DNA of 38,341 nucleotides, taken from JBJKRF01 sp046704785. Its GTDB lineage: Bacteria > Chloroflexota > Anaerolineae > Anaerolineales > Villigracilaceae. The notes beneath the pieces were generated by a model that did no database searches, was not told the DNA's origin, and saw nothing but the letters and a program-made list of their open reading frames with translations. Position numbers and translations under genes: made by a program. The stretch spans positions 1 through 38,341 of the forward strand of contig JBJKRF010000028.1 of NCBI GenBank assembly GCA_046704785.1, given 5' to 3'. Positions 25,926 through 33,518 of the stretch are shown piece by piece; positions within the stretch are counted from its first letter, which is position 1, and every line of letters begins with the position of its first letter.

Positions 25926-27080
25926 CTACGAAATCTCATCGGTCACATACACGCGCGGGACGCGCGTATTGATATTGGTCAGAATCTCATAAGGAATTGT
26001 ACCGGCCCAGGCGGCCAAGTCCTCGGCGCAAATAGACTGGTCACCCGACTCGCCGATGAGAATCACCTCGTCGCCGTTGTATCCGCTGCCCGTTTCCAGA
26101 TTGACCATCAACTGGTCCATGCAGATGCGTCCCACCTGCGGATATTTCTGCCCGCGGATGATGACCTGCGCCTTGTTGGACATACTGCGGAAATAGCCAT
26201 CGCCATACCCGACGGGAATCGTCACCACCCGCACCGGATGGTCGCTCTGCCAGGTGGAACCGTAGCTGACGGGATGTCCCGGCTGCACGACCTTGAAATA
26301 AACGACGCGCGACTTCCAGGAAAGCGCCGGTTTGACTGCCACCGTCCGCTGCGCCTCATCCGATGGATACACGCCATACAGCAAAATACCGGGGCGCACC
26401 ATATCAAAGTAGGCTTCGGGCAATTGCAAAATCGCGCCGGAGTTTGCCATGTGCCGCAAGGGCGTAGGCAGGCTGTGCCGCTCATAGAAACGCAGCACTT
26501 CGTTGAAACGCTCCACCTGCAGGCGCGCGTGTTGCAGGTCGGCGGCATCGGCATTGGCAAAGTGCGAGAAAACTCCCTCCACCTCGACGTGCCTGCACCG
26601 CAAGGCCGCTTCCAATAAAGTATGCGCGCTGTAATAATGGACGCCAATGCGCTCCATGCCGGTATCGATCTTCAGGTGTACGCGCGCGCGCTTTTTGAGC
26701 ACACCCGCTGCAGCCTCGATCTGCTCCAGGCGCTCGACGGACGAGGCCGTCAGGGTCAGGTCATACTGCAAATACGACGGAATCTGATCGCCCCACACCC
26801 CGCCCAGCACCAGGATCGGCGTCTGGACGCCCAGGTTGCGCAGGTGGGCGCCTTCTTCGAGCACGGCCACACCGATGTAATCGACCTGGGGCGCCAGGAG
26901 GCGCGCCACCTCGTCCAGGCCGTGGCCGTAGGCATTGGCCTTGACGATAGGCATGACCCTGGCCGGGGCAACCTGCGCGCGAATGGCCGCCAGGTTTTGC
27001 TCCAAGCGGCTCAAGCTAATTTCGGCATAGGTCGGGCGGAGCACGTCCGTTGGCGCCATGACCGGTTCACGAATTGGCAT
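25926..27080 (-). CDS. alr: Alanine racemase
   Basis: PLP-dependent interconversion of L- and D-alanine, supplying D-Ala for peptidoglycan. The 384-residue protein has the PLP lysine in VKANAYGHG (Lys47) and the second catalytic base Tyr in PVSYGSTWQ, plus GYGDGYFR and GRICMDQLMVN; length is normal. ATG 27080 is taken as start; ATG 27059 is a plausible alternative, and neither has a clear Shine-Dalgarno. It precedes lspA and rluD on the same strand, and may be co-transcribed with them. Confidence 0.95.
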   Translation of the reverse strand: MPIREPVMAPTDVLRPTYAEISLSRLEQNLAAIRAQVAPARVMPIVKANAYGHGLDEVARLLAPQVDYIGVAVLEEGAHLRNLGVQTPILVLGGVWGDQIPSYLQYDLTLTASSVERLEQIEAAAGVLKKRARVHLKIDTGMERIGVHYYSAHTLLEAALRCRHVEVEGVFSHFANADAADLQHARLQVERFNEVLRFYERHSLPTPLRHMANSGAILQLPEAYFDMVRPGILLYGVYPSDEAQRTVAVKPALSWKSRVVYFKVVQPGHPVSYGSTWQSDHPVRVVTIPVGYGDGYFRSMSNKAQVIIRGQKYPQVGRICMDQLMVNLETGSGYNGDEVILIGESGDQSICAEDLAAWAGTIPYEILTNINTRVPRVYVTDEIS

Positions 27081-27139
27081 AGGCGGTATTTTATCACTGC
27101 TGCCCGCTCAGGCGGGATGCCACTCGTGAGTCTTCGGGA

Positions 27140-27625
27140 TCAGCGTGACGAAATGGGTCGATCTGGAAAATCTTGGAGAGCCCACTCATATTGCACGTGC
27201 AGTTCGGATTCTGGCGGCGGGCTGATACCAAATTTAACGGCCCGGAAGCCATTTTTCTCGTAAAAAGCCCGGGCGTTGACGTTTTCCTCGAGCGTGTACA
27301 ACCACAAACGCCGGGGAGAGAGACTGCGGGCATGGGCAAGCAAGGCCTTTCCGAGCCCCTGCCGCCAGTGGGACGGGTCGACGTAAAGGCAGTCGATAAA
27401 TTCATCTTTAACGGCCAGAAAGGCGGCGGGGCATCCGTCCACATCCAACACCCAGAGCTGGTTCCGTGCCAGGATGTGTTCTCGAAAATACAAGCAATCT
27501 TCCTCGCAGGTATGGGCGTGTCTGGCAGAAAATTCGGGCAGGGATTCCAGCCGCGCGCGTCGCCAGAGGCGGGTCACAGCCGCGAAGTCGTCAGCGCCGT
27601 AAGGCCGAATACGATCATCCATCAT
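27140..27625 (-). CDS. GNAT-family N-acetyltransferase
   Basis: A 161-residue acetyltransferase of unknown substrate. It shows the GNAT core: FLAVKDEFIDCLYVDPSHWRQGLGKALLAHA (acetyl-CoA pyrophosphate loop around HWRQGLGKAL) and LYTLEENVNARAFYEKNGF, the usual motif B with the Asn-x-x-Ala-x-x-Phe-Tyr signature. It is more distant from the two upstream GNAT genes than they are from each other. It follows them with 22 bases between and is probably last in the deoxynucleoside-kinase operon. Confidence 0.88.
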   Translation of the reverse strand: MMDDRIRPYGADDFAAVTRLWRRARLESLPEFSARHAHTCEEDCLYFREHILARNQLWVLDVDGCPAAFLAVKDEFIDCLYVDPSHWRQGLGKALLAHARSLSPRRLWLYTLEENVNARAFYEKNGFRAVKFGISPPPESELHVQYEWALQDFPDRPISSR

Positions 27626-27647
27626 GCGCTCTCCGAGCTGGCTATTT

Positions 27648-28121
27648 TCAATGGGCGACTTCTTTGGACATCAACACGTTGCTTTCGATGAAGCCTGATT
27701 TCTTGTAGAGATCCCGCGCTGCCGTGTTGTTCCCAAAGACGTGCAGTTCGATTCTTTTCACCCCCAGGGGTTTGACGGTTTCTTCGAGGGCTGCCAGCGC
27801 CTGTGAGCCGTAACCGCGCCGACGGAACGACTCGAAAATTTCGAAGTCGTAGATAAAGCTCACGATGGGTCTCTGGGGATTGATCCAGTACCACAACCAA
27901 CCCACTTCTTCCCCGGATTCAGCGTCCAGCAGGGTGCAGACGAAGTGCTGGGGGCTGTCAACGCCGTCAGGCAGGAGCGTTTCGAACTCTTTGCGCGAAC
28001 GCTCCAAGGCTTCCTCGGGCGCCCAGTTCCCGGCGCGGACATGGCTCTGGGCACAATCGGGAATCGCGCGCTCCAGATAAGCGCGGAAATCGTCGGCATT
28101 CATTTTTGTCAGACGGATCAT
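27648..28121 (-). CDS. GNAT-family N-acetyltransferase (paralogue 2)
   Basis: A 157-residue GNAT protein, clearly paralogous to the next gene upstream: both begin with a basic/acidic M-x-A/S-D-D/A-F-x-A-Y-L block, share A-G-N-W-x-P-x-E-A and the central L-D-A-E-x-x-E-x-V-G-x-L-W-Y. The acetyl-CoA loop FESFRRRGYGSQALA is canonical, followed by IELHVFGNNTAARDLYKKSGF. Substrate unknown. ATG 28121 overlaps the upstream gene's stop by four bases (ATGA), indicating translational coupling. Confidence 0.9.
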   Translation of the reverse strand: MIRLTKMNADDFRAYLERAIPDCAQSHVRAGNWAPEEALERSRKEFETLLPDGVDSPQHFVCTLLDAESGEEVGWLWYWINPQRPIVSFIYDFEIFESFRRRGYGSQALAALEETVKPLGVKRIELHVFGNNTAARDLYKKSGFIESNVLMSKEVAH

Positions 28122-28609
28122 GGATGCTCACGTTTCGGAATATCTTTTCCCAGGAACAGGCTGGCGACTGCGAATCCGGCCTGCTCGTACATACTGCATT
28201 CGTCACGGTCGTGCGCGAACAGTTGGACTTCGATGCGCGCGACGCCCTGAGCGGCCAACTGGCGTTCGAGAAACGCCAGCGCCTGCGCTTCGTATCCCTG
28301 ATGGCGCGCTTCGGAGAAGAGAAAGAAATCGGCCAGGAAAGCCTTCTTTTTTAAGGAGGTGTCGTCGAGGGTGTACCAGAGCATGCCCACCCGCTCGTTT
28401 TTTTCGGCATCGACCAGCACGCAGAGAAACTGACCGGGAGTGTGCGGACCATTCGGCAGCACGCGCTGGTATTCCTGGTACGCGCGCTGGGCGGCTTCGT
28501 CGGGGTGCCAGTTGCCAGACTGCGCCTGCGCATTGGCATATTCTGGCACGGCCTTGCGCAAGTAGGCCTGAAAGTCAGCATCGCTCATTGGCTCGAAGCG
28601 CAGACTCAT
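28118..28609 (-). CDS. GNAT-family N-acetyltransferase (paralogue 1, altered acetyl-CoA loop)
   Basis: A 163-residue GNAT protein from the same tandem duplication as its downstream neighbour. Its acetyl-CoA loop reads SEARHQGYEAQAL, where the usual second Gly/Ala of R-x-x-G-x-G/A is Glu. The rest of motif B (QLFAHDRDECSMYEQAGFA) lacks the common Asn. These changes suggest weakened cofactor binding or divergence, but the frame is intact and the length normal. It overlaps both the kinase stop and the next gene's start by four bases. Confidence 0.86.
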   Translation of the reverse strand: MSLRFEPMSDADFQAYLRKAVPEYANAQAQSGNWHPDEAAQRAYQEYQRVLPNGPHTPGQFLCVLVDAEKNERVGMLWYTLDDTSLKKKAFLADFFLFSEARHQGYEAQALAFLERQLAAQGVARIEVQLFAHDRDECSMYEQAGFAVASLFLGKDIPKREHP

Positions 28610-29241
28610 AGTTCCATCGTTTCCTTGCCGGCCAGCTTATCGGTGATACGCTGCGTAACCGTTTCCAACGCGCGCGGCTTGTGCACATAATCCATGTTGT
28701 CGGTACGGATCGTCAGCACCGGGCATAAGTCGAAGGATTTGAGCCAATCGTCATAGAACGAGTCGAGCAAGGCCAGGTAATCAGCGTCAATGCCGGTTTC
28801 CATGCCGCGCGCGCGTTTATGGATGCGTTCCATCAGCACATCCACCGGGGCTTTGAGATAGATGAGCAGATTCGGCGCCGGCAGGCCGTTTACCACCAAA
28901 TCGAACAGGCGGCGGTACGAGAAGTAATCCCGTTCGCTCATGTTGCCCATGTGGTTGAGCGCGCGCGCGAAGATATAAGCATCTTCGTAGATCGAGCGGT
29001 CGAGGATAGCAGAGCCTGGTTCTTTGGCAATGTCCAGGTATTGTTCGGCGCGATGCCCCAGAAAATAAACCTGCAAATGAAAGGCCCAGGATTTCATGTC
29101 GGCGTAGAAATCGGGCAGGTACGGGTTATCGGAAACAGATTCGTAACCTGTGGCCCAGCCCAGCCGTGCGCCGATCCGTTCGGTCAGCGAGGTCTTGCCG
29201 ACGCCAATATTTCCGGCCACCACCACGAGTTTTTTGGTCAT
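28606..29241 (-). CDS. Deoxynucleoside kinase (dNK/dGK family)
   Basis: Salvage kinase phosphorylating deoxynucleosides at the 5' position with ATP. The 211-residue protein has the P-loop GNIGVGKTS (residues 10-18), the catalytic E-x-V-x-D segment (YESVSDNPYL), the ILDRSIYED motif (Asp-Arg-Ser) and an Arg-rich lid (ERIHKRARGMETGI). This matches the bacterial deoxyadenosine/deoxyguanosine kinase type; the preferred base is not readable. ATG 29241 has a GAGG site seven bases upstream. It heads a kinase-GNAT-GNAT-GNAT operon, whose enzymes have no obvious common pathway. Confidence 0.92.
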   Translation of the reverse strand: MTKKLVVVAGNIGVGKTSLTERIGARLGWATGYESVSDNPYLPDFYADMKSWAFHLQVYFLGHRAEQYLDIAKEPGSAILDRSIYEDAYIFARALNHMGNMSERDYFSYRRLFDLVVNGLPAPNLLIYLKAPVDVLMERIHKRARGMETGIDADYLALLDSFYDDWLKSFDLCPVLTIRTDNMDYVHKPRALETVTQRITDKLAGKETMEL

Positions 29242-29376
29242 ACACCAGCCTCACACAAGCATTCAGTCTTGTGCGTATTCTAACCCGAAAGGCTGCCGAA
29301 TTTGCGATTAAAATAAGGGAGCATCTGGAGACGCCGTTATTGGCGTACTTCTTCCCCACACCCAAATCATTCATCC

Positions 29377-29988
29377 ATGTTTATCATTCTGTTACAAGGT
29401 CTCGGCCTGGGGTTCACCGCCGGTGTGCAGCCCGGACCGTTCCAAACCTACCTGATCTCCCAGGCGCTGGATAACGGCTGGCGACGTACGTTGGTGGCCG
29501 CCTTCGCGCCGTTGCTCAGCGACGGACCCATTGCCGCACTGGTGTTGCTGGTGCTCAGCCAGGTGCCGCCCTGGTTCCAACGCGGACTCTATCTCGCTGG
29601 CGGACTGTTCATCCTGTTCCTGGCCTGGAATGCCTTCCGGCAGTGGAAAGCCAGCAGCAGAGCCACGCTTCCCTCCAACCCGGCGCCGACTCACAGCCTG
29701 TTCCGGGCGGCCTTGATGAACGTGTTCAACCCGGCGCCATACGTATTCTGGAGCCTGGTGAACGGGCCCCTGGTGCTGCGCGCTTGGGCGCAGTCGCCGT
29801 TGAACGCGTTCGTTTACATCCTGGCGTTCTACGGGACGATGATCGCCGTCAATATCGCCTTCGTGATGGCAGCCGGTTCGGCAGGGCAGGTCAACCCGCA
29901 GGTCCGCCACACTCTGATCGGATTGTCGGCGGGGGCCCTGGCGCTTTTCGGACTGTACCAACTCTGGCGGGGAATCGGCGGCTTCTAA
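29377..29988 (+). CDS. LysE/RhtB-type amino-acid exporter
   Basis: A 203-residue integral membrane protein with about six hydrophobic helices. It has the LysE-family features: LGFTAGVQPGPFQTYLISQAL at the start, the PLLSDGPIAALVL helix, and the mid-protein NVFNPAPYVFWSLVNGP, which corresponds to the conserved NPK/NP-type loop. It should export amino acids or similar metabolites by an unknown specificity. It is divergent from the deoxynucleoside-kinase operon across a 135-base gap; a TAGAAT-like -10 for the kinase lies at 29282-29277 without a convincing -35. Confidence 0.82.
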   Translation: MFIILLQGLGLGFTAGVQPGPFQTYLISQALDNGWRRTLVAAFAPLLSDGPIAALVLLVLSQVPPWFQRGLYLAGGLFILFLAWNAFRQWKASSRATLPSNPAPTHSLFRAALMNVFNPAPYVFWSLVNGPLVLRAWAQSPLNAFVYILAFYGTMIAVNIAFVMAAGSAGQVNPQVRHTLIGLSAGALALFGLYQLWRGIGGF

Positions 29989-29998
29989 AACGGGAAAA

Positions 29999-30033
29999 GA
30001 GAAACGGGCCGCCCGAACGCGACCCGTCGTCTC
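29999..30033. terminator. Weak hairpin between convergent genes
   Basis: GAGA-A-ACGGG (29999-30008) pairs with CCCGT-CG-TCTC (30023-30033) around a 14-base loop, in the 47-base gap between the LysE-type gene and the ABC permease end. No T-run follows, so function as a terminator is uncertain. Confidence 0.4.
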
Positions 30034-30035
30034 CA

Positions 30036-30836
30036 TCAAACCGTTTCCAGCGTACCGAGACGTTTGGCCTGGTATTCGAACCACGAGAACAGGAAATAAC
30101 CGAGCAAGCCATAGGTGAGGCCCACGGCCAGTTCACCCAACAACAAAGGCGCGACCGTATGGAAATCCGCGCCGGCCACCAGCGCACGGGCGGCCTCGAT
30201 GCCGCGCGTCAGCGGTAAGACCTGCGAGATGAAGTGCATCCAGGGCGGCATCTGCTCGAGCGGGATGTTCGCACCGGAAAAGAGTAGCAGCAAAAAGTAA
30301 ACGGTGTTATTGACAAACATCACGTTGACCGTAATCAGGCCGATGCAGCCCATCAACAGACCCAGGCCGCAGGTGCTCACAGTGGTGACCAGAACGGTCA
30401 GGCCCAACAGCGGCAGGTTGGTATGCGACAGGTTCAAACCCAACAAGGTGACGCCCCAGAAAAAGCCGATGACCACGCCCAGCGCGCCGTCGATGACGTG
30501 CATAAACGCTCGTCCGAAAAAGAGCACAATCCGATTGGCGGGCGCGCCGAACAAGTAGGGTAAGGTGCCTTCGTTGCGGTCGCCGCCGATGCTGAAGACC
30601 ACCCCGTAAATGCCGCTGACGGCGGCAATCTGGATGGCATTGCCGATTACATAAAAGCTGGAATTGCTACTGCTGGTGGCGAACGTGCCCAGGAAGACGA
30701 AAAAGAGCATCTGCGCCAGCGGCATCAAGATTTTCGAGGCGGCGTAATTGATGGGTTGCAACCAGTGGAACAGCGCCACGTACGAGAGCATGGCCCCGTC
30801 CCAAAACAAACGAAGTTGACTGCGGAAGGTCGTCAT
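30036..30836 (-). CDS. ABC-2 type exporter permease
   Basis: A 266-residue permease with six hydrophobic segments. A cytoplasmic start (MTTFRSQLRLFWDGA) precedes helix 1, the cytoplasmic loop after helix 2 has GGDRNEGTLPYLFGAP (the RNEG/ERGT-type coupling region), and an S-G-A-N-I-P-L-E-Q-M-P loop precedes the last helices, typical of drug/nodulation-type (NodJ-like) ABC-2 proteins. Start at ATG 30836, with GAAGAGAG about 12 bases upstream; the longer frame has no support. It is third in the operon after the ATPase and a related permease that carries a stop codon. Confidence 0.87.
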   Translation of the reverse strand: MTTFRSQLRLFWDGAMLSYVALFHWLQPINYAASKILMPLAQMLFFVFLGTFATSSSNSSFYVIGNAIQIAAVSGIYGVVFSIGGDRNEGTLPYLFGAPANRIVLFFGRAFMHVIDGALGVVIGFFWGVTLLGLNLSHTNLPLLGLTVLVTTVSTCGLGLLMGCIGLITVNVMFVNNTVYFLLLLFSGANIPLEQMPPWMHFISQVLPLTRGIEAARALVAGADFHTVAPLLLGELAVGLTYGLLGYFLFSWFEYQAKRLGTLETV

Positions 30837-30879
30837 GGTATCGGTACTCTCTTCATTTCGTGGAAATCCCGAAGAACGC

Positions 30880-31677
30880 TTATTCCATTTCGAGCGTGGC
30901 ATCGGCGCGAGCTTTGTAGAGCATCACACGAAACAGACGGCTGGCGATGAACAGGTCGAACAGGCCGAAGACCAGCATCATGGCCCAGGAAAAAAGCACC
31001 TGCCGCACGTCCACACCGCCAGAGGTGGTACCGTGCAGAGCCAGCGCCGCCCAGTAAGGCGGGAGCAGGTACGAGAGCGGAGTCGTCCAGCCGGGCAGCA
31101 GCGCAATCGGGAACAGGAATCCGCCCAAGATGTAGACCGGGAACTCCATCGCGTTCTGCCAGGCCTGCACCGCCGGGTTCATGACGAAAATCGGGGCGAT
31201 GACCAATCCAAAGGCAATAAAGGCAAAAATCGCCATCAGCAATGATCCCAGGAAAAGCAAGGGCTACTGGATGTTGAGCGAATAACCGAAAAAGACCGAC
31301 GCCAGGCTATAGCCTATCACCATCGAGACCAACGACTCGACCACGTTCGCCAGGTTCTTGCCAAAGACGATCACCTCGAAGGGCATCGGTGCGCCGACCA
31401 GCGACTCGAGGGTGCCGATCCAGCGCTCGAGGTTGATACTGTTCCCGGAGATGAACAACAGGCTGGACCACAGCCCCGTCAACCCGGAACCGATCACCAC
31501 AAACATGGCGTAGTCGCCGCCCTTGCCTCGCAACATCCACAGGCCAAGGACGGCCACCACCAACGGCTGGACGATGATGGTGAACAATACGAAGCCATCG
31601 ACCAGTTGCATGCGCAAGGTCATCTCGGCCACCATCAGCACGGTACGCCAGTATTTCAGCAGATTTTTGAAGTTCAT
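30880..31677 (-). pseudogene. ABC-2 type exporter permease interrupted by an in-frame TAG
   Basis: Two reading frames in the same phase, separated by TAG at 31264-31266 (codon 138). The first half (31677-31267) ends FFGYSLNIQ; one codon (Pro) after the TAG the second half runs on as LLFLGSLLMAIFAFIAFG to a normal end at 30880. Joined, the product would be about 265 residues, the same length as the intact sister permease (266) just downstream, with the coupling loop ERWIGTLESLVGAPMP preserved. An ATG 24 bases after the stop (GGGA nine bases before it) might allow re-initiation. It could be a real nonsense mutation, a base-call error (CAG or TGG to TAG) or a split subunit. ATG 31677 overlaps the ATPase stop by four bases. 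Confidence 0.85.
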
Positions 31678-32645
31678 GAGCGACCTCCCACCAGGCGGAC
31701 GTAGGCGTCTTCCAGCGTGGGCTCACGCACGATGACGCGCCCCACGCGCAAACCGTTCAGCGCGGAGAGAATATCGGAAACGGCCTCGGCCCCGCGTTGA
31801 GTCTGGATGAGCAACATCTGGCGCTGGTCGTTGTCCTCCACCGAGAGCGCATCCACAAAGGACAGGGCGCGCAGGCTCGACAGGTTCTCCTGCGGAATGC
31901 CAAAAGTTTCCACCTCGACGACGGATAAGTCGCTGACGTTTTTCTTCAGCGCCGTGGGCGTGTCCAGCGCGACGATACATCCGTGGTCGATGACGGCAAT
32001 ACGTTGACAAAGCGCATCGGCCTCGAACATGTAATGGGTGGTCAACAGAATGGTCTTCTTCTCGGACTGCAGGTCGCGGATCATCTGGCGGAAATCGCGC
32101 GCGCCAACCGGGTCGAGGCCGATGGTCGGCTCGTCCAGGAACAGAATTTTGGGGTCGTGCAGCAGAGTCCGCGCCACGTGCAAGCGCTGTTTCATCCCGC
32201 GTGAATAGCCTTCCACGCGCTCATCGCCGCGTCCGCCCAGGCCGACCAGATCAAGCAGGTAAGGGATGCGCTTACGCGCCAGCGCCGGCTCGACACCGTA
32301 CAGGCTGGCAAAATAACGCAAGTTATCGTTGCCCGAAAGCCGCCAGTACAGGCCACGCTCTCCCCCAAAGATGAAACCAATATGCTTGCGCACTTCCGAG
32401 GCTTTCTTGACCACATCCAGGCCCAGAATGGTGGCCGTGCCGCCCGAAGGGATCAACAAGGTGGTCAGCATCTTGACCGTGGTGGTCTTGCCAGCCCCGT
32501 TGGGCCCGAGCAAACCGAACAGTTCGCCGGCCTGGATGGAGAAGGAAATATCTTCAACGGCCACGACTTCCTTCGTCGTACGCCGGATCACACCAGTTTT
32601 GGCTAGATAGACACGCCGTAAATTTTGGACTTCGATCGCGTCCAT
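31674..32645 (-). CDS. ABC transporter ATP-binding protein (drug/NodI-like exporter)
   Basis: A 323-residue ATPase that would drive the two ABC-2 permeases encoded downstream. Walker A is LGPNGAGKTTT, the Q-loop region reads GFIFGGERGLYWRLSG, the signature is YSRGMKQRLHVARTL, Walker B is ILFLDEPTIGLDP and the switch His is in TTHYMFEAD. A regulatory C-terminal region (~225-323) is of the type seen in daunorubicin-resistance/NodI ATPases. AGAGGAGA sits upstream of ATG 32645. Substrate unknown; the adjacent broken permease may leave this exporter incomplete. Confidence 0.94.
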   Translation of the reverse strand: MDAIEVQNLRRVYLAKTGVIRRTTKEVVAVEDISFSIQAGELFGLLGPNGAGKTTTVKMLTTLLIPSGGTATILGLDVVKKASEVRKHIGFIFGGERGLYWRLSGNDNLRYFASLYGVEPALARKRIPYLLDLVGLGGRGDERVEGYSRGMKQRLHVARTLLHDPKILFLDEPTIGLDPVGARDFRQMIRDLQSEKKTILLTTHYMFEADALCQRIAVIDHGCIVALDTPTALKKNVSDLSVVEVETFGIPQENLSSLRALSFVDALSVEDNDQRQMLLIQTQRGAEAVSDILSALNGLRVGRVIVREPTLEDAYVRLVGGRS

Positions 32646-32699
32646 TCAAGTCTCCTCTGAAAACGTCTAAACATGTAACGGCGGTGGATTTATAGAACA

Positions 32700-32728
32700 A
32701 TTGTACACAAAACAAACAGTTCCTGCAA
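32700..32728 (-). promoter_or_regulatory. Promoter of the second ABC operon
   Basis: On the minus strand TTGCAG (32728-32723), a 17-base spacer and TACAAT (32705-32700), a good sigma-70-type match. Transcription would start near 32693, leaving a leader of about 48 bases to ATG 32645. Confidence 0.6.
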
Positions 32729-32758
32729 CTACCAATCGCTTGTTTTTTCTCATCTTTT

Positions 32759-32827
32759 CGGTTCTCGTGGTAAGGGGTAGATGCGCCCCCATAAATTCGC
32801 CCTATCCCACTGATTCCCAGAGAACCG
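32759..32827 (-). repeat. Structured intergenic element, copy B
   Basis: A 69-base unit bounded by a perfect 8-bp inverted repeat (32759-32766 CGGTTCTC with 32820-32827), with GTGG/CCAC pairing just inside and a GGGG/CCCC hairpin in the middle. On the minus strand it holds TCTCTG..AATC.GTG and GAATTTATGGGGG, the same core and spacing as copy A near 15.95 kb. It lies upstream of the second ABC operon promoter. The remainder of 32646-32894 shows only the two promoters' surroundings. Confidence 0.7.
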
Positions 32828-32894
32828 ACGTGTTTTCCTGATTCTACGCAAAAACAAGGTGCATACGCAGCAAGCTACACACAAGGGAGATAGC

Positions 32895-33259
32895 GTGCGG
32901 CCCAAATGGATTGAACATCAGGGCAAAAGGATCTTTTATCAGGATTTTTCTGGTCATAGCCTGCGGAATGCAGAGGCTGCCAAAGCAGAGCTGGCAGCCG
33001 TCCAGGAAATCGTTCTTAAGGAACCGGGGAACTCCGTGCTGGCCCTGGCCGACTTCACCAACACCCAGGTCGGCAAAGATCTGATGGACTTGATGGTCGT
33101 TGGTTCCAACCTCACGAAGGCACATATCAAGAAGACGGCCCCGTCCTGGGCGTAACCGGCACGAAACGCATCCTGGCCGACATGTTAATACGCATGACCA
33201 GCCAGCCTTTGTCCTTTTTCAACGATATCGAAAGCGCCAAAAACTGGCTTGTCTCTTGA
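32895..33259 (+). pseudogene. Frameshifted small STAS/SpoIIAA-like protein
   Basis: GTG 32895, preceded by AGGGAG, opens a frame (MRPKWIEHQGKRIFYQDFSG...) that runs into a stop at 33153-33155. The expected continuation lies in another phase from about 33143: VLGVTGTKRILADMLIRM onward to ASAKNWLVS-like residues (read: SAKNWLVS) and a TGA at 33257-33259. Removing two bases in the CCCC run at 33139-33142 (or adding one) restores a protein of about 120 residues whose HIKKTAVLGVTGTKRIL block matches a small STAS/SpoIIAA-like family found next to signalling genes. The family link is from memory; the phase change is visible. It is either a real frameshift or a homopolymer error. An intrinsic terminator follows. 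Confidence 0.8.
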
Positions 33260-33276
33260 GCCTCAACCGACAGCAA

Positions 33277-33311
33277 GGCCATGACCCGGATTGGGTCACG
33301 GCCTTTTTTTT
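33277..33311 (+). terminator. Rho-independent terminator after the STAS-like gene
   Basis: GGCCATGACCC (33277-33287) pairs with GGGTCACGGCC (33293-33303; one mismatch) around a 5-base loop, followed by eight T residues at 33304-33311. Confidence 0.9.
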
Positions 33312-33518
33312 ACTGCCCATCGATGATTGTGTGTTAAACTATTCCATCGACAAGACAGAAATATTGGTTGGTGGAAAATATCGATTCCCTGGAAGGCGTC
33401 CTTTACAAGACAAAGATTCTGTCGTACCCCAATCGTTCAACGGGCGTTATACAAATTGCGTCTCGTCTCCCCTTTGTAAGACTGATCTTATTTTTGATCG
33501 AAAGAAGTCGGCTGACCA

